A DNA stretch of 64,000 bases, taken from contig NZ_JBGCBZ010000028.1 in the NCBI RefSeq assembly GCF_041262585.1, positions 1 to 64,000 of the forward strand. The letters are read 5' to 3'. The position numbers and the translations under genes are program-made. Of this stretch, positions 41,347-52,698 are shown piece by piece. The notes under the pieces are model-generated. The model made no database searches and was not told the DNA's origin. It worked only from the letters and a program-made list of their open reading frames with translations. The DNA is from JAOEGB01 sp041262585 (GTDB taxonomy: Bacteria; Actinomycetota; Actinomycetes; Streptosporangiales; Streptosporangiaceae). Position 1 is the first letter of the stretch. Each line of letters starts with the position of its first letter.

Positions 41347-42351
41347 ATGCCCAGCCGCACCCCCACCCACACGGACGCGGGCGGATCCCGCTCCTTCCGC
41401 AGGCTCGCGATCCTGGCGGTGATCGCGCTCATCGTCGTCGCGGTGCCTGCCGTCCTCGGAGCCTTCAACGGGTTCGAGCGGACCAACGGCGGTGAGGTGG
41501 CCGTCGTCCGCGACGGCGGCCCGCTCGACGACAACCGCGTCCGGCAGATCATCGATCCGGGGTCCAGCGTCACGTGGATCGGCTGGTGGTCCCAGATCCA
41601 CCGCTACCCGGCCCAGCAGCGCTTCTACACGATCACCTCGGACTCGGGCCGGGGCGAGCGCTCCGGCGTCGACGTGGTGACCGTGCCGAGCAGCGACGGC
41701 GTCAACATGGGCATCGAGGGCACGCTGTACTTCGCGCTCAACCTCGATCACGGAACGCTCAAGTCGTTCGACGACAAGTTCGGCACCCGGAAGTTCCGCA
41801 GCGCGGGCGGCGGAACCTACTACCCCTGGGACGGCGACGAGGGCTGGTCGGCCTTCCTCGACCAGATCATCCGCCCGGTGATCGACAACGACCTGCGCAC
41901 GCAGATAAACAGCTTCCGCTGCGCCGAGCTCGTGTCCTCCTGCGCCCTGGTGCAGAACACCTCCAACCAGCAGGGCGGGCTCCAGCAGCAGGGCAACAAC
42001 GCCAACATCGCGAAGATCCAGAACGCCGTGAACACCAGCCTGGCCGAGGACCTCAAGTCCACGCTCGGCGCGGACTTCCTCACCGGCATCCATTTCAACC
42101 TGTCCAGGGTCACCCTGCCCGCCGAGGTCCAGGCCGCCGTGGACCAGGCCCAGGCGGCCTTCGCCAAGGTCACCGAGGCGCAGGCCAAGGTCGCCCAGGC
42201 CCGCGCCGAGGCCGACGCGAACAAGGCGCGCCAGGACGGCTACAACAAGTGCCCGACGTGTGCCGACATCGAGAAACTGAAGGCGCTCCCGCAGGGCATC
42301 ACGGTGTACGCGCCGGGCAATACTGGAGGCGTCGCGCTCCCCACCAAGTAG
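41347..42351 (+). CDS. SPFH/band-7 (prohibitin-like) membrane protein
   Basis: 334 residues. One N-terminal membrane helix (about 20-40, LAILAVIALIVVAVPAVLGAF), then an SPFH domain (EVAVVRDGGPLDDNRV, GVNMGIEGTLYFAL) and a coiled-coil Ala/Gln-rich tail (VQAAVDQAQAAFAKVTEAQAK) with CPTC near the C-terminus. Forms membrane microdomain scaffolds in other bacteria. A small membrane protein follows 30 bp downstream and the Ser/Thr kinase 77 bp after that, suggesting a shared transcript. Confidence 0.85.
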   Translation: MPSRTPTHTDAGGSRSFRRLAILAVIALIVVAVPAVLGAFNGFERTNGGEVAVVRDGGPLDDNRVRQIIDPGSSVTWIGWWSQIHRYPAQQRFYTITSDSGRGERSGVDVVTVPSSDGVNMGIEGTLYFALNLDHGTLKSFDDKFGTRKFRSAGGGTYYPWDGDEGWSAFLDQIIRPVIDNDLRTQINSFRCAELVSSCALVQNTSNQQGGLQQQGNNANIAKIQNAVNTSLAEDLKSTLGADFLTGIHFNLSRVTLPAEVQAAVDQAQAAFAKVTEAQAKVAQARAEADANKARQDGYNKCPTCADIEKLKALPQGITVYAPGNTGGVALPTK

Positions 42352-42381
42352 CTCTTCCCACCAAGCAGGGGGTCGGAACCG

Positions 42382-42705
42382 ATGCGACTCTTCGCCCTCC
42401 CGGTGACCTTGATTGTGGTCGCCGCCCTCGTCTACCTGCTCGTGCTCCTCCTCAGGGGATCGCGCGAGCGGGGCGGGCGGGCCACGCAGGCCACGCCCCG
42501 CTGGGAGGTCGACACGGTGATGGAGGACGGCTGGACGCTGATCGTCGTCAGGAAGGTCGCGGAGGGCAGCCGCGGCCCGGTGGAGCTCACCAAGCAGACC
42601 GTCCGGGCCATCCCCGACGACGACCCCAACTGGGACGAGCGTTACCGGCAGGCCATGGTGGAGGCCCGCTCGCGCGTGAGCACGCTGCAGCTCGAATCCG
42701 GCTAG
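42382..42705 (+). CDS. small membrane protein of unknown function
   Basis: 107 residues. One N-terminal helix (LPVTLIVVAALVYLLVLLL), then a basic and acidic cytoplasmic tail (VELTKQTVRAIPDDDPNWDERYRQAM). No family recognised. Lies between the SPFH and kinase genes; could assist the SPFH scaffold. Confidence 0.6.
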   Translation: MRLFALPVTLIVVAALVYLLVLLLRGSRERGGRATQATPRWEVDTVMEDGWTLIVVRKVAEGSRGPVELTKQTVRAIPDDDPNWDERYRQAMVEARSRVSTLQLESG

Positions 42706-42782
42706 GGCCAGGACAAGCAAGCCGTATCATCGAGAGGCTTGATCACATTCGTTCGCCGGGGTCCTTTTCTAAGAGGTGGGCA

Positions 42783-44912
42783 TTGCCACGTCCTCGCCCG
42801 CTCGGCCCGGGAGAGCCCGGGCAGATAGGCGACTACCGGCTCGTCGCGGTGCTCGGTTCGGGCGGCCAGGGAGTCGTCTACCTGGGACAGGCGCCTTCCG
42901 GGGCCGACGTCGCCGTCAAGGTGCTGCACCCCTGGATGACGGAGGACGCCGACGCTCGCAGGCGCTTCCTCCGCGAGGTGGACATCGCCCGCCGGGTCGC
43001 GCCATTCTGCACAGCGCGGGTGCTGGACATGGGGCTCCACGACGACCGGCCGTACATCGTGAGCGAGTACGTCCCCGGAGCGTCGCTGGAGCGGGTCGTC
43101 AGGGAGGGCGGACCGCGAAGCGGCGGCGGCCTGGAGCGCCTCGCCGTGGCCACCGCGAGCGCGCTGGCCGCGATTCACCGGGCGGGAATCGTTCATCGGG
43201 ATTTCAAGCCGGGCAATGTCATCCTCGGCCCGGAAGGCCCGGTCGTGATCGACTTCGGCATCTCACGGGCCGGCGACCACACCGTCACCCGGTCGGGATC
43301 GGTGGGCACTCCCGGCTACATGGCACCCGAGCAGTTCACCGGGGACACGGCGGGCCCGGCGGCGGACGTGTTCAGCTGGGCGGCCACGATGGTCTACGCG
43401 GCGACCGGCCACCCCGCCTTTCCCGGAGACACCGTGCCGGTCGTGCTGAACGCGATCCTCAACCGGGACGCGGACCTGTCGGGCGTCCCGGAGGCGCTCA
43501 GGCCCCTGCTGGCGAGATGCCTCGCCAAGGACCCGGAGAGCCGTCCCATCGCGGCCGACCTGTATCGCACGCTCACCGGCGAGGGAGGGCCGGCCATCAC
43601 GCTGGTCTCGCCGTCTCCCACTCCGCCACCCGGGACAGCACACCGGGCAGTCTCCTCGGAGACACGCACCCCGGCCACGACACCCACCTCACCCGTGACG
43701 GCCCTTCCGCTGGAGCCGGCCACCTCCGCGACACGGTCGAGACCCGGACGCGTGATCCCGCCCCGCGCTCTGCTGGCCGCGGGGGCGGCCCTGGTGGCGG
43801 TGGCGGCGGTCCTCATCGTGCCGTCCCTGCTCCGTGGCCCGGACGACCACACCACCACCCGGCAGAGCCAGGGGAGCCAGGGGAGCCAGCGCGGCCGGAC
43901 CACGACGAGTACGGGCACGGGCACGGGCACGGTGGCCGCCACGCCCCGGGTGGCGCCGTTCGGCGCTCCCGTCCACGAGCCGCTGACCGGGCACGCCAAC
44001 GACGTCAGGTCGGTCGCCCTTGGAACGCTCGGGGGCACGCCCATCGCCCTCACGGGAAGCGACGACGACACGGCGCGGACCTGGGACCTCTCAGCCGGGA
44101 AGGAGCTCGGCGCGCCCTTCGAGGGCCACACCAAGTGGGTCCGCTCGGTGGCGCTGGGCCGCCTGAACGGCACGCCGATCGCGGTGACCGCGAGCGACGA
44201 CACCACCCTGCGCGTCTGGGACCTCGCCACACGGGCACCGCTCGGCACGCCTCTCACCGGGCACACCGACGCGGTCAAGGCGGTGGCCCTGGGCGAGCTG
44301 GACGGCAAGCCCGTGGCCGTCAGCGGCGGCGCCGACGCTACCGTCCGCGTCTGGGACCTCAGCACCCGACGGCAGCTCGGCGCACCGCTGATCGGTCACA
44401 GGGGCACCGTCTGGGCCGTCGCCCTCGGCAGGCTGAACGGCACGCCGATCGCCGTCACGACGGGCGACGACGGCACCGTGCGCGTGTGGGACCTGGCCGC
44501 GCGAAAGCCGCTCGGCCCCCCTCTCACAGGGCACACCGGATGGGTGCGCGCGGTCGCGGTCGGCGAGTTCGGCGGCACCACCTACGCGGTCACCGGCGGC
44601 GAGGACAGAACCGTCCGTGTCTGGGACCTCGGTAAGGGAGAACAGGCCGGCGGCCCGCTCTCCGGGCACACCGGTCCCATCTGGGCGGTGGCGCTCGGCG
44701 CGCTGAACGGCACGCCCATCGCGGTCACCGGCGGCGAGGACAAGACCGTCCGCGTCTGGGACCTCACCGCGGCCAAGCCCCTCGGGTCCCCGCTCAGGGG
44801 CCACACCGACATCGTGTGGTCGGTGGCCGTCGGAGAGCTGAACGGCGGTCCCGTCGCGGTCAGCGGCAGTAGGGACAATTCAGTACGGATATGGAGCATT
44901 GCCTCACCGTGA
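42783..44912 (+). CDS. transmembrane Ser/Thr kinase with C-terminal seven-repeat WD40 sensor
   Basis: 709 residues. Kinase domain 17-275: GSGGQGVVYLG, VAVKVLHP, catalytic HRDFKPGN, VIDFGIS and APEQF. A Pro/Thr-rich linker, then one membrane helix (about 328-348, LLAAGAALVAVAAVLIVPSLL). Seven WD repeats follow (about 397-705), each ending VRVWDL or similar, enough for one closed beta-propeller outside the cell. TTG start at 42783 after AAGAGG. All kinase catalytic residues look intact. A sensor kinase for an unknown extracellular ligand, with the SPFH gene directly upstream. Confidence 0.88.
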   Translation: MPRPRPLGPGEPGQIGDYRLVAVLGSGGQGVVYLGQAPSGADVAVKVLHPWMTEDADARRRFLREVDIARRVAPFCTARVLDMGLHDDRPYIVSEYVPGASLERVVREGGPRSGGGLERLAVATASALAAIHRAGIVHRDFKPGNVILGPEGPVVIDFGISRAGDHTVTRSGSVGTPGYMAPEQFTGDTAGPAADVFSWAATMVYAATGHPAFPGDTVPVVLNAILNRDADLSGVPEALRPLLARCLAKDPESRPIAADLYRTLTGEGGPAITLVSPSPTPPPGTAHRAVSSETRTPATTPTSPVTALPLEPATSATRSRPGRVIPPRALLAAGAALVAVAAVLIVPSLLRGPDDHTTTRQSQGSQGSQRGRTTTSTGTGTGTVAATPRVAPFGAPVHEPLTGHANDVRSVALGTLGGTPIALTGSDDDTARTWDLSAGKELGAPFEGHTKWVRSVALGRLNGTPIAVTASDDTTLRVWDLATRAPLGTPLTGHTDAVKAVALGELDGKPVAVSGGADATVRVWDLSTRRQLGAPLIGHRGTVWAVALGRLNGTPIAVTTGDDGTVRVWDLAARKPLGPPLTGHTGWVRAVAVGEFGGTTYAVTGGEDRTVRVWDLGKGEQAGGPLSGHTGPIWAVALGALNGTPIAVTGGEDKTVRVWDLTAAKPLGSPLRGHTDIVWSVAVGELNGGPVAVSGSRDNSVRIWSIASP

Positions 44913-44990
44913 GTTACCTTACCTATTGACTATGTAGGAAATACCGGCAAGGGTGAGTGGGGCCACAACCCCGTACGCCTGGAGGCATTC

Positions 44991-45485
44991 ATGTCCGTCA
45001 CCGACGAGCTGCTCGCCAACGCCGAACGTTACGCCGCGACCTTCGACAAAGGCGACCTGCCGCTGCCTCCTGGGAAGCACGTCGCGGTTCTGGCCTGCAT
45101 GGACGCCCGCCTCAACCCCTATGGCCTGCTCGGCCTGTCCGAGGGCGACGCGCACGTGATCCGTAACGCCGGAGGCGTGGTCACCGCCGACGAGCGGCGC
45201 AGCCTCGCCATCAGCCAGCGGCTCCTGGGCACCCGGGAGATCATCCTGATCCACCACACCGACTGCGGCATGCTGACCTTCACCGACGACGGGTTCAAGC
45301 GGCAGATCGAGGAGGAGGTCGGGATCAAGCCCGACTGGGCCGCCGAGGCGTTCACGGACCTCGACGAGGACGTCATCCAGTCCGTGAACCGGATCAAGGC
45401 CGACCCGTTCATCCCGCACCGCGACTCGGTCCGCGGCTTCGTCTACGACGTCACGACCGGCCGCCTCCGCGAGGTCAAGGCCTGA
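44991..45485 (+). CDS. beta-carbonic anhydrase (second)
   Basis: 164 residues. Zinc site Cys36 (LACMDARLN), His89 and Cys92 (HHTDCGM), Asp38/Arg40. Clearly homologous to the 40632 enzyme but distinctly diverged (for example the C-terminal EVGIKPDWAAEAFTDLDEDV), so an old duplication or separate acquisition. Convergent with parE, 28 bp away. An AT-richer TTGACTATGTAGG lies 60 bp upstream as possible promoter. Confidence 0.9.
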   Translation: MSVTDELLANAERYAATFDKGDLPLPPGKHVAVLACMDARLNPYGLLGLSEGDAHVIRNAGGVVTADERRSLAISQRLLGTREIILIHHTDCGMLTFTDDGFKRQIEEEVGIKPDWAAEAFTDLDEDVIQSVNRIKADPFIPHRDSVRGFVYDVTTGRLREVKA

Positions 45486-45513
45486 CGTACGGCAGGCGCC
45501 CGGCGGCGAGCTC

Positions 45514-47598
<2,085 letters not shown>

Positions 47599-47842
47599 AC
47601 CGAGCTCCCGCTTATCAATCGAACACGCGTACGCAGCTTATCGCCACCCATGTTTTACGCGTACAAGCTTGCCAGGCGCACCGGTGTACTCGGCACTTCC
47701 GCTGTGATCTGCGTCACTTTCCGGATCATTCTGCTCTCGGCGTAGTCGGAGCATGATTGGGAACGCCCTCATCCGGTTAGATGTTGTGCCAAGTGACTGA
47801 CGCCAACGTCCCCACAGAGTGGGGCGACCCGAAAGGCGATAC

Positions 47843-48073
47843 GTGACTGGAGCTCTCGCCCCCATCAAGCCGCTGACAGCCCTGGACCGGTGCGACCGGT
47901 GCGGTGCTCAGGCCTACATCCGCGCGACCCTGCCCGTGGGTGGGGAGTTGCTGTTCTGCGCCCATCACGGGCGTCAGCACGTGACTGTGTTGCGCGACAA
48001 AGGCGCTGAGATCCAGGACGAGTCGGCCCGACTCAGTGAATCCCCCGCGTCCGCCCCAGCCGATGAGCACTGA
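47843..48073 (+). CDS. DUF7455-like small zinc-ribbon protein
   Basis: 76 residues. Four potential metal ligands: CDRCGAQAY and FCAHHGRQH. Matches small actinobacterial proteins found next to parE/hrdB. GTG at 47843 chosen for the ribosome site AAAGG 7 bases upstream; the frame upstream is not family-like. Function unknown. Confidence 0.75.
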   Translation: MTGALAPIKPLTALDRCDRCGAQAYIRATLPVGGELLFCAHHGRQHVTVLRDKGAEIQDESARLSESPASAPADEH

Positions 48074-48156
48074 TTCATCGGCGCTCACGACGAACGCTGA
48101 CCATAGACGGCGTGGCGGAGTGACCCACCTCTCCGCCACGCCGTCCCAGCACCAGC

Positions 48157-48662
48157 TCATGGCCCGACCCGGTAGTGATAGCGGCCGGCGACCGTGAACC
48201 CTTCCCGCTCGTAGAGCGCACGGGCTCCGGCGTTGGCCTCGGTCACGACCAGGTACGCATGGGCCGCGCCACGCTCCCGCCCCCAGCCGAGCAGCGCGCG
48301 CATGATCGACCGTCCGAGCCCCCGCCGCCTGGCGTGGGGCTCGACGGCCATGCAGTAGATCCCAAGCCACTTCCCCTGCGGCACCGCCCGCCCGCCGCCG
48401 CCCTCCTCCAGGTGCGTGTAGCCCGCGGCGACTCCCGTCAGGATGCGCCGGGCCCACTCCCGCGGCGGAGTCTCGCCTCCTGACGCGTGACGGCCGCCGT
48501 CCACCCGCCACCAGGTGTCGAACCACCGCTCCGACGGCTCCCCTCGATCCGCACGCCCGGTACGGCTCCGGCCTGCGCCAGTGGCGCTGTCATGATCAGT
48601 GGGTCGGCGTATCCAACCGTGAATCGCCGTGATCCATTCTGCGCAGCGTACCTGACCTGCAC
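48157..48662 (-). pseudogene. GNAT acetyltransferase gene, N-truncated and frameshifted
   Basis: The C-terminal GNAT domain is intact (GIYCMAVEPHARRRGLGRSIMRALLGW; EANAGARALYEREGF) in one frame, preceded by SERWFDTWW. The expected upstream part of this family, PLIMTAPLAQAG followed by VPGVRIEGS, reads well but in a different frame, from a GTG at 48662. The two frames join at the G-run (48540-48543 on the plus strand); one more G would restore RIEGEPSERW. About 90 N-terminal residues of the usual family are also missing, cut off where the divergent ABC gene's leader begins. Most likely a dead gene; a 1-base sequencing error would explain only the shift. Confidence 0.6.
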
Positions 48663-48734
48663 TGCTACGTTTGCGGCTCGCCCCTGGGGCAGTTACGGGA
48701 GACGTCTCAATCGCTCGACCCCCGAGGAGCGGCG

Positions 48735-50132
48735 ATGCCTCGTCTCGCGTCCCTTCCCCCGGTCTTTCGCCGGCACAGCCGTACCGGGCGCCGCGGAAGC
48801 CGGGCCGGCGCCGTCGTCCTCGCCGGCGGCCTGGCACTGGCACTGGCCGCGTGCGGCGGTGTGGGGGCCAAGGGCGGCACGCCCGCGGGCGGCGCGGCCA
48901 GCCTGACGACGATGGGCTTCGGCCTGCCCGACGAGATCGCCACGACCCGCGTGGCCGCCTTCGAGAAGGCCCATCCGGACGTCAAGCTCACCATCAACCA
49001 GGGCCAGTTCGACGAGCAGGCTTTCCTCTCGTCGGTCGCGAGCGGCAACCCGCCGGACGTCGTCTACCTCAGCCGCGAGATGCTCGGCACCTACGCCGCC
49101 AGGGGTGCGATCCAGCCGCTCGGCGACTGCGTCGCCAAGCAGGGCATCGCGACCGGGGACTTCTACCCCGCCGCCCAGCAGCAGGTCCGGCTCGCCGGCA
49201 AGTGGTACGGCATGCCCGAGTTCTACAACTCGATCGTCCTGCTGGTGAACGACAAGGCCGCCAGGGAGGCCGGGGTCGACCCCGCGAAGATCGACACCTC
49301 CGACTGGGACGGCCTGTCCGCCCTCGCGAAGAAGATGAACAAGGTGTCCGGCGGCAAGATCGAGCGGTTCGGCTTCTATCCCAAGCTCCCCGAGTTCCTG
49401 CCGCTGTGGGCCAAGGCCAACGGCGCCGACCTGATGACGGCCGACGGCAGGACCTCCCAGCTCACCGATCCCCGGGTCATCGAGGCCCTCGCCTACGCCA
49501 ACGGCCTGCTCAAGGAGCAGGGCGGCTGGACCAGGCTCAAGGCGTTCACCGACACCTTCGACTACTTCGGCGAGAAGAACCCGGTCACGCAGGACCAGAT
49601 CGGGATGATGCTCACGGAGCAGTTCCTGATCACGTCCATGGCCGACACCAGCCCGGACGCCCGGATCACCGTCCTGCCGTTCGAGGACCGGCAGGGCCAC
49701 CCGATCAACAACGTCGGCGGGAACGCGTGGGCGATCCCCAACGGGGCCCGGAACCCGGACGCGGCCTGCCAGTGGATCAAAACCATGACCTCGGCGGACA
49801 CCTGGATCGCCGCCGCGAAGGCGCGGGCCGCCAAGCGCGCCCAGGAGGGCAAGGTCTACACCGGCACCTACACCGGCAACGCGAAGGCCGACAAGGTCAT
49901 CTTCTCCCAGATCGTCAGGCCGAGCGGGCACGAGCCGTACGACAACGCGATCAAGACGATCCTCGCCGCGCAGGCCGAGGGCTTCGTCGTGCCGCCCTCC
50001 CCCGCCGCCGCGGAGTTCCGTACGGCATGGCTCGACGCGGCCACCCGGGTCATGCAGGGCCGGGCGGAGCCGCAGGACGCGCTGCTGCGGGCCCACGGTG
50101 AGGCCCAGAGGGCCCTGCGCGGAGCGGGCTGA
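48735..50132 (+). CDS. sugar ABC transporter substrate-binding lipoprotein
   Basis: 465 residues. Long N-terminal region with a lipobox LALAAC (Cys40), then SBP_bac_1 fold (FEKAHPDVKLTINQGQFDEQAF, NPPDVVYLSREMLGTYA, GKWYGMPEFYNSIVL). Binds a sugar or oligosaccharide outside the membrane. First gene of a three-gene importer operon (next gene 3 bp on). No ATPase gene is present; a shared MsiK-type ATPase elsewhere is expected in actinomycetes. Substrate unknown. Confidence 0.9.
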   Translation: MPRLASLPPVFRRHSRTGRRGSRAGAVVLAGGLALALAACGGVGAKGGTPAGGAASLTTMGFGLPDEIATTRVAAFEKAHPDVKLTINQGQFDEQAFLSSVASGNPPDVVYLSREMLGTYAARGAIQPLGDCVAKQGIATGDFYPAAQQQVRLAGKWYGMPEFYNSIVLLVNDKAAREAGVDPAKIDTSDWDGLSALAKKMNKVSGGKIERFGFYPKLPEFLPLWAKANGADLMTADGRTSQLTDPRVIEALAYANGLLKEQGGWTRLKAFTDTFDYFGEKNPVTQDQIGMMLTEQFLITSMADTSPDARITVLPFEDRQGHPINNVGGNAWAIPNGARNPDAACQWIKTMTSADTWIAAAKARAAKRAQEGKVYTGTYTGNAKADKVIFSQIVRPSGHEPYDNAIKTILAAQAEGFVVPPSPAAAEFRTAWLDAATRVMQGRAEPQDALLRAHGEAQRALRGAG

Positions 50133-50135
50133 GCC

Positions 50136-51074
50136 GTGAGAACCCGACCGCGGTTGAGGACCGAGACCCGCTGGGCCTACGTCTTCCTGCTTCCCTGGCT
50201 GCTCGGTCTGGTGATCTTCCAGGTCGGGCCGATGGTCGCCAGCTTCGTGCTCTCGCTGACGGACTACGACCTGATCTCCAGCCCGAGGTTCGCCGGGTTG
50301 GGCAACTACGCCGAGATGCTGCAGGATCCCAAGGTCGCCGCGGCGATCGGCAACACCGCCTTCTACACCGTGCTGCACGTGCCGCTGGCGATCGCCATCG
50401 CGCTGCTGCTGGCCCTCATGCTCAACCGGATCACCGGGCGGGCGGCCGGTTTCTTCCGCACCGTCTTCTACCTGCCGTCGATGACGCCGTACGTCGCCGT
50501 CGGCGTGCTGTTCCTGTTCCTGCTGAACGGCCAGGCGGGGCTGGTCAACCAGTTCCTCGGGCTGTTCGGGATCGACGGGCCGCAGTGGACCACCGACCCG
50601 GCGTGGGTGAAGCCGGGCATCGTGCTGATGTCGCTGTGGAACCTCGGGACGACCACGATCATCCTGTTCGCGGCGCTGCGCAACGTGCCGCGCGAGCTGT
50701 ACGAGGCCGCGATGATCGACGGAGCGGGGCCGTGGCAGCGGTTCCGGTCGGTGACCGTGCCGATGATCAGCTCGGCGCTGTTCTTCGTGGTGATCGTCAA
50801 CACGATCACGTCGCTGCAGATGTTCGACCAGGTCTACACGATGTTCTTCGGAAGCCAGAGCGCCCAGCAGTCGTCGGGCGACGCGGCCCTGTTCTACGTC
50901 GTCTACCTGTTCCAGCAGGGCTTCCAGTTCCTCCACATGGGCTACGCCTCCGCGCTGGCGTGGCTGCTGTTCGCCATCATCGCGGTCATCACGGTGATCC
51001 AGGTGAAGGCGGGCAACCGGTTCGTCTACTACGAGTCGGAGCCGCATGGAGCGGCAGAGCGGGAGACCCGATGA
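50136..51074 (+). CDS. sugar ABC transporter permease, MalF-like
   Basis: 312 residues, six membrane helices (YVFLLPWLLGLVIFQVGPMVASF at the start). The EAA loop contacting the ATPase reads ELYEAAMIDGAGPWQRFRSVTVP. Start 3 bp after the binding-protein stop; its stop overlaps the next permease (ATGA). Confidence 0.92.
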   Translation: MRTRPRLRTETRWAYVFLLPWLLGLVIFQVGPMVASFVLSLTDYDLISSPRFAGLGNYAEMLQDPKVAAAIGNTAFYTVLHVPLAIAIALLLALMLNRITGRAAGFFRTVFYLPSMTPYVAVGVLFLFLLNGQAGLVNQFLGLFGIDGPQWTTDPAWVKPGIVLMSLWNLGTTTIILFAALRNVPRELYEAAMIDGAGPWQRFRSVTVPMISSALFFVVIVNTITSLQMFDQVYTMFFGSQSAQQSSGDAALFYVVYLFQQGFQFLHMGYASALAWLLFAIIAVITVIQVKAGNRFVYYESEPHGAAERETR

Positions 51075-51919
51075 CCCGGACCCGGACCCCGGGGACGAGA
51101 CGGGCGTTCTTCCTCGTCATGCTGGCCGCGGCCTCGGCGGTGTTCCTCTACCCCTTCGTGTGGCTGGTCGTGGCGTCGCTCAAGCCGCGTTCGCGGACCT
51201 TCGCCGACCCGTTCGTCCCATGGCCGCACCCGTTCTCCCCGCAGAACTACGCCGCCGTCTGGGACGCGGCGCCCATGCTCGCCTGGCTGGTCAACACGGT
51301 GATCGTGGGGTTCATGGCGGCGCTGACCGTGACGGTGTCGAGCGCGTTCGTGGCCTTCGGGTTCGCGTACTTCCGCTTCCCCGGCCGGGGCGTGCTCTTC
51401 GGCAGCGTGCTCGGCACCATGATGCTCCCGTCGGCCGTCACGCTGGTGCCGACCTACCTGATCTGGAACTCCGTCGGCCTGACGGGGACCCAGGTCCCGC
51501 TCTGGGCGGGCAACCTGTTCGGGTCGGCGTTCTACATCTTCCTGCTGCGCCAGTTCTTCCTCAGCATCCCGCGCTACGTGTTCGAGGCGGCCCGGGTGGA
51601 CGGGGCCTCCTACCTCGACCTCTTCTGGCGGATCGCGCTGCCGCTCGCGCGGCCCGCTCTGGTCATCGCGTTCGTCTTCGAGCTCAAGGCGAGCTGGTTC
51701 GACCTGATGAAGCCGCTCATCTACCTGCAGGATCCCCGGCTCTTCACGCTGCCGAGGGGGCTCAAGGCGATCGTCGACCAGTTCTACCAGGGCGGCGACC
51801 CCAAGTGGGAGATCGTCCTGGCCGCCGGTGTGATCACCACGCTGCCGCTGATCGTGATCTTCTTCGTCGGACAGCGATACTTCGTGGAGGGCATCGCCAC
51901 GACCGGTCAGCGGGGCTAA
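51071..51919 (+). CDS. sugar ABC transporter permease, MalG-like
   Basis: 282 residues, six membrane helices. EAA loop YVFEAARVDGASYLDLFWRIALPLARP. Translationally coupled to the MalF-like gene by ATGA overlap. Completes the membrane pore of the importer. Confidence 0.92.
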   Translation: MTRTRTPGTRRAFFLVMLAAASAVFLYPFVWLVVASLKPRSRTFADPFVPWPHPFSPQNYAAVWDAAPMLAWLVNTVIVGFMAALTVTVSSAFVAFGFAYFRFPGRGVLFGSVLGTMMLPSAVTLVPTYLIWNSVGLTGTQVPLWAGNLFGSAFYIFLLRQFFLSIPRYVFEAARVDGASYLDLFWRIALPLARPALVIAFVFELKASWFDLMKPLIYLQDPRLFTLPRGLKAIVDQFYQGGDPKWEIVLAAGVITTLPLIVIFFVGQRYFVEGIATTGQRG

Positions 51920-51933
51920 TACGCTGGTGGACC

Positions 51934-52695
51934 GTGCTCATCCTGCTACCACCGTCCGAGGGCAAGGCCGCCCGTGGAACCTCGAGGCTCAGGCGCCTGA
52001 GCTTCCCGGAGCTGGCGTCGCCCCGGGAGAAGGTGCTGGACGCCCTGGTCACGCTGTGCCGTACGGACGAGGCGCAGACCGTCCTCGGGCTGTCGGAAGG
52101 CCAGGCGGGTGGAGAGGCGGGCGACCTGGCCCGCAACCGGGAGCTGCACACGGCGCCCGCGCTCCCGGTGGCCGAGCTCTACACCGGCGTGCTGTACGAC
52201 AACCTCGGGCTCTCCACACTGTCCCCCGAGGCCAGGAGGCGGGCCGCCAGGCGGATCGTCGTCTTCTCCGGGCTGTGGGGCCTCCTGCGGCTCACCGACC
52301 GCGTCCCGCCGTACAGGCTCTCCATGGGCGTACGGCTCCCGCCCATGGGCGGGCTGGCCGCGTTCTGGCGGCCCTCGATCACGGCCGCCCTCGAACCGGT
52401 GAAGGGCCTGGTCGTGGACATGCGGTCGGCCACCTACGCCGCGGCCTGGCAGCCGGGCGAGCGGTCGGTGACCGTCCGCGTCCTGCGAGAGGAGGACGGC
52501 AGGCGCACGGTCGTCAGCCACATGGCCAAGGCAACCCGCGGAGCCGTGGCGCGAGCCCTGGCCGAGAGCGCCGACCGGCCGAGGAACCCGCACGAGCTCG
52601 CCGAGGTCCTGACCGGCCTCGGGCACCGCGCGGAGCTGGGCGGCCCGCCCCGGCCGGGCCGGCCCTGGAACCTGGACGTGATCGTCACTTCGTGA
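51934..52695 (+). CDS. yaaA: YaaA-family (peroxide stress/DUF328) protein
   Basis: 253 residues. Typical ILLPPSEGKAARG start, ARRIVVFSGLWGLLRLTDRVPPYRLSMG centre and end RPWNLDVIV. In E. coli YaaA limits free iron under peroxide stress. GTG start at 51934, 14 bp after the permease gene, so perhaps read through from the ABC operon, although functionally unrelated. Confidence 0.88.
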   Translation: MLILLPPSEGKAARGTSRLRRLSFPELASPREKVLDALVTLCRTDEAQTVLGLSEGQAGGEAGDLARNRELHTAPALPVAELYTGVLYDNLGLSTLSPEARRRAARRIVVFSGLWGLLRLTDRVPPYRLSMGVRLPPMGGLAAFWRPSITAALEPVKGLVVDMRSATYAAAWQPGERSVTVRVLREEDGRRTVVSHMAKATRGAVARALAESADRPRNPHELAEVLTGLGHRAELGGPPRPGRPWNLDVIVTS

Positions 52696-52698
52696 CCG

